A DNA stretch of 64,000 bases from Streptomyces griseoincarnatus (GTDB lineage: Bacteria > Actinomycetota > Actinomycetes > Streptomycetales > Streptomycetaceae): the NCBI GenBank assembly GCA_014649575.1, contig BMTH01000021.1, positions 1 through 64,000 of the forward strand. The letters run 5' to 3'. Every line of letters starts with the position of its first letter. The first letter of the stretch is position 1. This document shows positions 61,048 to 64,000 of this stretch, in pieces. A model generated the notes under the pieces. The model was not told the origin of the DNA and made no database searches. It saw nothing but the letters and a program-made list of their open reading frames with translations. Both the position numbers and the translations under genes were made by a program.

Positions 61048-61908
61048 TCAGGGCAGTCGTTCCGCCAGCGCGCGCAGCAGGTGCACCACCCCCGACGGGC
61101 CGTCGACCACCAGGTCGGCGCGGTCCCGCAGTTCCGTGACCTCCTCGCTGCCGCTGCACACCAGCACCCCCGGCGTCCCGGACGCGCGGAGCTTGTCCAC
61201 CGCCGTGAACGCCGCCAGGTCGCCCAGGTCGTCCCCCGCGTACAGCACCGACCCCGCCCCGATCTCCCGCGCGTACTCCAGCAGCGCGACCCCCTTGTCC
61301 ATCCCCGGCGGCCGCAGCTCCAGCACCATCCGCCCCGGCTCCACGACGAGACCGTGCCGCGTCGCGAGGTCCGTCAGCGGCTCGCGCAGGGCCTCGAAGG
61401 CGGCCTGCGGGTCGGACGCCCTGCGGGTGTGGACGGCGACCGCCCGCCCCTTCTCCTCGATCCACGTGCCCTGCCACGCCCCCACCCGGTCCAGCAGCCC
61501 CGGCAGCTCGGCGCGTGCGGCGGCGACGCCGGGGTGCGGGGCGGGCGCGGTGACGGAACCGGTGACCGCGTCCCAGCGCTCGGCGCCGTAGTGGCCGAGC
61601 ACCACCAGGTGCTCGAGACCGGGCACACCCGCGAAACCGCCGTGGCGGACCGCGACACCCGGCGGGCGGCCGGTGACGACGGCCACCGCCGCGACCTTCG
61701 GGGCGAGCGCGGCGAGCGCGGGCACCGCGTCCGGGTGGGCGCGGGCCTGCTCGGGGTCGGCGACGATCGGCGCGAGCGTGCCGTCGAAGTCAAGCCCGAT
61801 CAGCGCCTTGCCCGGGTGGGCCAGGAGCGCGTCGAGCCCGTCCCGCCCGGCCTGCGTGGCGGGCGTCGGCAGCGCTGCGGGGTCCGTGGAATCCGTATGA
61901 CTGGCCAT
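61048..61908 (-). CDS. otsB: Trehalose-6-phosphate phosphatase
   Basis: A 286-residue HAD phosphatase that makes trehalose from trehalose-6-phosphate. ALIGLDFDGTLAPIVADPEQ holds the nucleophile Asp and its partner. VVTGRPPGV is motif II, PPGMDKGVALLEYAREIG motif III and LYAGDDLGDLAAF motif IV. It is downstream of otsA on the same strand, with a gap of about 140 bases. Confidence 0.95.
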   Translation of the reverse strand: MASHTDSTDPAALPTPATQAGRDGLDALLAHPGKALIGLDFDGTLAPIVADPEQARAHPDAVPALAALAPKVAAVAVVTGRPPGVAVRHGGFAGVPGLEHLVVLGHYGAERWDAVTGSVTAPAPHPGVAAARAELPGLLDRVGAWQGTWIEEKGRAVAVHTRRASDPQAAFEALREPLTDLATRHGLVVEPGRMVLELRPPGMDKGVALLEYAREIGAGSVLYAGDDLGDLAAFTAVDKLRASGTPGVLVCSGSEEVTELRDRADLVVDGPSGVVHLLRALAERLP

Positions 61909-62051
61909 GTGCCCCAACCTATCCACGCCTGCCGGATGTCACGCCTGCGCGAGGGGCCGTTCCGGTCGCGGCCGGATCCGCCGGGCCGCGCCCGGGCACG
62001 TCGGCCGCACGGCGTCAGGGCCCGTGGAGAGCCCGCCGGCGGGTCCGCGGG

Positions 62052-63452
62052 TCAGCGTCCGGTTCCGCCACGCAGCGCTTCCAGCTGGTCCAGGAACCAC
62101 CGTGCCGGTGGCAGCGCGGTCGCCGCCGCGGCCAGCCGCTTGCCGCGCTCCGTGCGGTCCTCGGGGCGCATGGACAGCGCCTCGTGCAGGGCCTCGGCCG
62201 TCTGCACGACGTCGTACGGGTTCACGGTGATCGCGTCCTCGCCCAGCTCCTCGTGGGCGCCGGCCTCGCGGGACAGCACCAGGGCGCAGCCCGCGTCGGA
62301 GACCACCGGGACCTCCTTCGCGACCAGGTTCATGCCGTCGCGGATCGGGTTGACGAGGGCCACGTCGGCCAGCCGGTACGCGGCCAGGGAGCGGGCGAAG
62401 TCGTCCTTGACGTGCAGGACGACCGGGCGCCAGCCGGGCGTGCCGTACCGGTCGTTGATCTCCTCGGCGAGCCGCTGCACCTCGGCCGTGTAGTCGCGGT
62501 AGACGGCGAGGTCCTGCCGGGACGGGTAGGCGAAGGCGACGTGCACCACGCGCTCGCGCCACTCGGGCCGGTCGTCCAGCAGCTGCCGGTACGCCAGCAG
62601 GCCGCGCACGATGTTCTTGGACAGCTCGGTGCGGTCGACGCGGACGATCGTCCGGCGCCCCTCGCCGATCTCCTCCTTCAGCGCGGCCATCCGCTCGTGG
62701 ACGTCCGCCTCGTGCGAGCGGGCGCGCAGGAAGTCCGCGTCGGCGCCCAGGCCGTGCACCCCGACGCGGGTGTCGCCGAGCCCGCCGGCGAACCGCTCGC
62801 AGCACGCGGTGAACGCGTCCGCCCAGCGGTGGGTGAGGAAGCCCAGCCGGTCGGCGCCGAGCATGCCGCGCAGCACCTGCCGCGCGATGTCGTCGGGAAG
62901 CATCGCGAAGTACTCGGGCGGTGCCCACGGCGTGTGCGAGAAGTGCCCGATGCGCAGGTCGGGGCGCAGCTCGCGGAGCATGCCGGGGACCAGGGTCAGG
63001 TGGTAGTCCTGCACCAGGACGGCCGCGCCCTCGGCGGCCTCCTCGGCCAGCGCCTCGGCGAACGCGCGGTTGTACGTCTCGTAGGACGCCCACTTGCTGC
63101 GGAACTCCGCGTCGAACACCGGCTCCAGCGGCGTCTGGTACAGCATGTGGTGGACGAACCACAGCACCGAGTTCGCGATGCCGTTGTACGCGTCCGCGTG
63201 CACGCCCGCCGGGATGTCCAGCATCCGCACGCCGTCCTCTCCGACCCCGCGCCGCACGGCCTCGCGGTCGTCGTCGGACAGCGCCGAGCACACCCACAGC
63301 GCGCCCGACTCGGGGCCGATGGCCGAGAGGCCGGAGACCAGTCCCCCACCGCCCCGTTTGCTCCTCAGCGAACCGTCGTCCGCCACCGCGTACGACACCG
63401 GCCCCCGGTTGGAGGCGACCAGCACCTGAGCTGCACCGAAGCTTGAAGCCAT
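62052..63452 (-). CDS. otsA: Trehalose-6-phosphate synthase
   Basis: A 466-residue GT20 enzyme that joins glucose from a nucleotide sugar to glucose-6-phosphate. LVASNRGPVSYAV is the N-terminal loop, VLVQDYHLTLVPGMLRELRP and IGHFSHTPWAPPEYFAMLPD are the acceptor motifs, and VRVDRTELSKNIVRGLLAY and NPIRDGMNLVAKE the donor site. ATG 63452 follows GAGG. It forms a trehalose unit with otsB. Confidence 0.95.
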   Translation of the reverse strand: MASSFGAAQVLVASNRGPVSYAVADDGSLRSKRGGGGLVSGLSAIGPESGALWVCSALSDDDREAVRRGVGEDGVRMLDIPAGVHADAYNGIANSVLWFVHHMLYQTPLEPVFDAEFRSKWASYETYNRAFAEALAEEAAEGAAVLVQDYHLTLVPGMLRELRPDLRIGHFSHTPWAPPEYFAMLPDDIARQVLRGMLGADRLGFLTHRWADAFTACCERFAGGLGDTRVGVHGLGADADFLRARSHEADVHERMAALKEEIGEGRRTIVRVDRTELSKNIVRGLLAYRQLLDDRPEWRERVVHVAFAYPSRQDLAVYRDYTAEVQRLAEEINDRYGTPGWRPVVLHVKDDFARSLAAYRLADVALVNPIRDGMNLVAKEVPVVSDAGCALVLSREAGAHEELGEDAITVNPYDVVQTAEALHEALSMRPEDRTERGKRLAAAATALPPARWFLDQLEALRGGTGR

Positions 63453-63560
63453 ACGCCTCAACCTAGCCCGGCCCCCGGGGCCTCAAACGTGCCGGTGCGT
63501 CACACCGGCCGGCGGGCGACGAGGTCGCGCCACGCGGCTGCGTCGGGCCGGCCGGCGGGC

Positions 63561-64000
63561 TCAGGCCACCCGGCGCGCCATGTACTCCGCGATGTCCCTC
63601 ATCGGCGGCCGCTCCTCCGTGTCCACCGAGTGCGTGCGGGGCTCGAAGGCGTCCCCGGCGCGCTCGAACTGGGTCAGCGACGGCCGCAGCAGATGCGCGC
63701 GGGCCAGCCGCAGCTGTGCGGTGCGGTAGATCGCGGCGGCCATCCGGCCGAGCGCCTGCCCGTCCTGGTGCCGGTGCTTGCGCACGCCCACGTCAACCTG
63801 GGCCAGCGCGTCCAGGCCCACCAGGTGCAGGGCGTCGACCAGCATGCCCAGCTCGACGCCGTACCCGACGGGGAACGGAAGCTGTTCCAGGAGGCCGCGG
63901 CGGGCCGCGTACTCGCCGCCCAGCGGCTGCACGAACCCGGCGAGCTGCGGCCAGTGCATGTTGAGCAGCGGGCGGGCCATCAGCTCCGTGACCCGGCCGC
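63561..64000 (-). CDS. gpgS: Glucosyl-3-phosphoglycerate synthase, C-terminal part
   Basis: The last ~146 residues of a GT81-type enzyme; the start lies beyond the window. VTELMARPLLNMHWPQLAGF, VQPLGGEYAARRGLLEQLPF, GYGVELGMLVDALHLVGLDA and VGVRKHRHQDGQALGRM are strong GpgS signatures. GpgS joins glucose to 3-phosphoglycerate, the first step of glucosylglycerate and methylglucose lipopolysaccharide synthesis. It is next to otsA/otsB on the same strand. Confidence 0.93.
   Translation of the reverse strand, partial: GRVTELMARPLLNMHWPQLAGFVQPLGGEYAARRGLLEQLPFPVGYGVELGMLVDALHLVGLDALAQVDVGVRKHRHQDGQALGRMAAAIYRTAQLRLARAHLLRPSLTQFERAGDAFEPRTHSVDTEERPPMRDIAEYMARRVA

Overview
The window is chromosomal DNA of a Streptomyces species. 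The base composition is very GC-rich, codons end in G or C, start codons are often GTG, and the gene set is typical of the genus: mycothiol glycosyltransferase mshA, DUF2516, the phoU/phoR-phoP locus with PHO-box-like repeats, CarD, the multiple-sugar ATPase msiK, a CdgB-type diguanylate cyclase, the nagK-nagA locus with DasR-type sites, and trehalose genes otsA/otsB. From memory, the order follows the S. coelicolor segment around SCO4200-SCO4290, interrupted by an accessory stretch. No search was run, so names rest on motifs and remembered family features.

Region by region. 1-0.08 kb: the right end of an IS200/IS605-like element enters from the left. 0.1-5.5 kb: a hypothetical protein, a phosphotransferase, an acetyltransferase, an unusual MerR-PP2C fusion, an XRE regulator under a palindromic promoter, an HBHA-like Lys/Ala/Pro-tailed protein and a DUF2516 membrane protein. 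5.5-12.5 kb: a receiver-SpoIIE phosphatase, an NlpC/P60 peptidase, a methyltransferase, mshA coupled to a YbjN protein, and a secreted protein. 12.5-18 kb: two AraC-type regulators, DUF2000, a GAPDH, a Phd/PIN toxin-antitoxin pair, a decayed DUF4234 gene and DUF5959.

18-26.7 kb is an accessory island. It contains an internally deleted integrase, an extra lipoprotein, an L7/L12-like protein, Nudix, GntR and RsbW-like proteins, a gene fragment duplicated from a neighbour, and several sets of imperfect direct repeats. One repeat pair (21605-21700 and 26539-26634) carries the 3' end of the L7/L12-like gene at both ends of a 5 kb stretch.

26.7-44 kb is core: gpmA, an MFS exporter, a tiny Cys-rich peptide gene, phoU divergent from phoR-phoP, a lipoprotein, carD, ispD-ispF, cysS, rlmB, a DoxX protein, a sugar-1-phosphate nucleotidyltransferase, a 7.5-copy minisatellite, msiK and tRNA-Thr(UGU). 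44-55 kb: an APH-like gene, a quinone oxidoreductase behind a perfect SoxR-box-like palindrome, an FAD oxidoreductase, a pentapeptide-repeat protein, an M1 peptidase, TerD, ArfB, GNATs, a flavin reductase and the c-di-GMP cyclase with a BldD-like palindrome. 55-64 kb is carbohydrate metabolism: a CBM membrane protein, a PfkB kinase, nagK-nagA, a divergent sugar-binding lipoprotein, DUF3263, otsB, otsA and the 3' part of a glucosyl-3-phosphoglycerate synthase.

Functional links: msiK is the shared ATPase of sugar ABC importers. The dre-like sites between nagK and the sugar-binding lipoprotein suggest DasR control of aminosugar uptake and catabolism. otsA, otsB and gpgS handle compatible solutes and storage sugars. 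phoU/phoR/phoP covers phosphate sensing, and mshA and the SoxR-box gene belong to redox defence.
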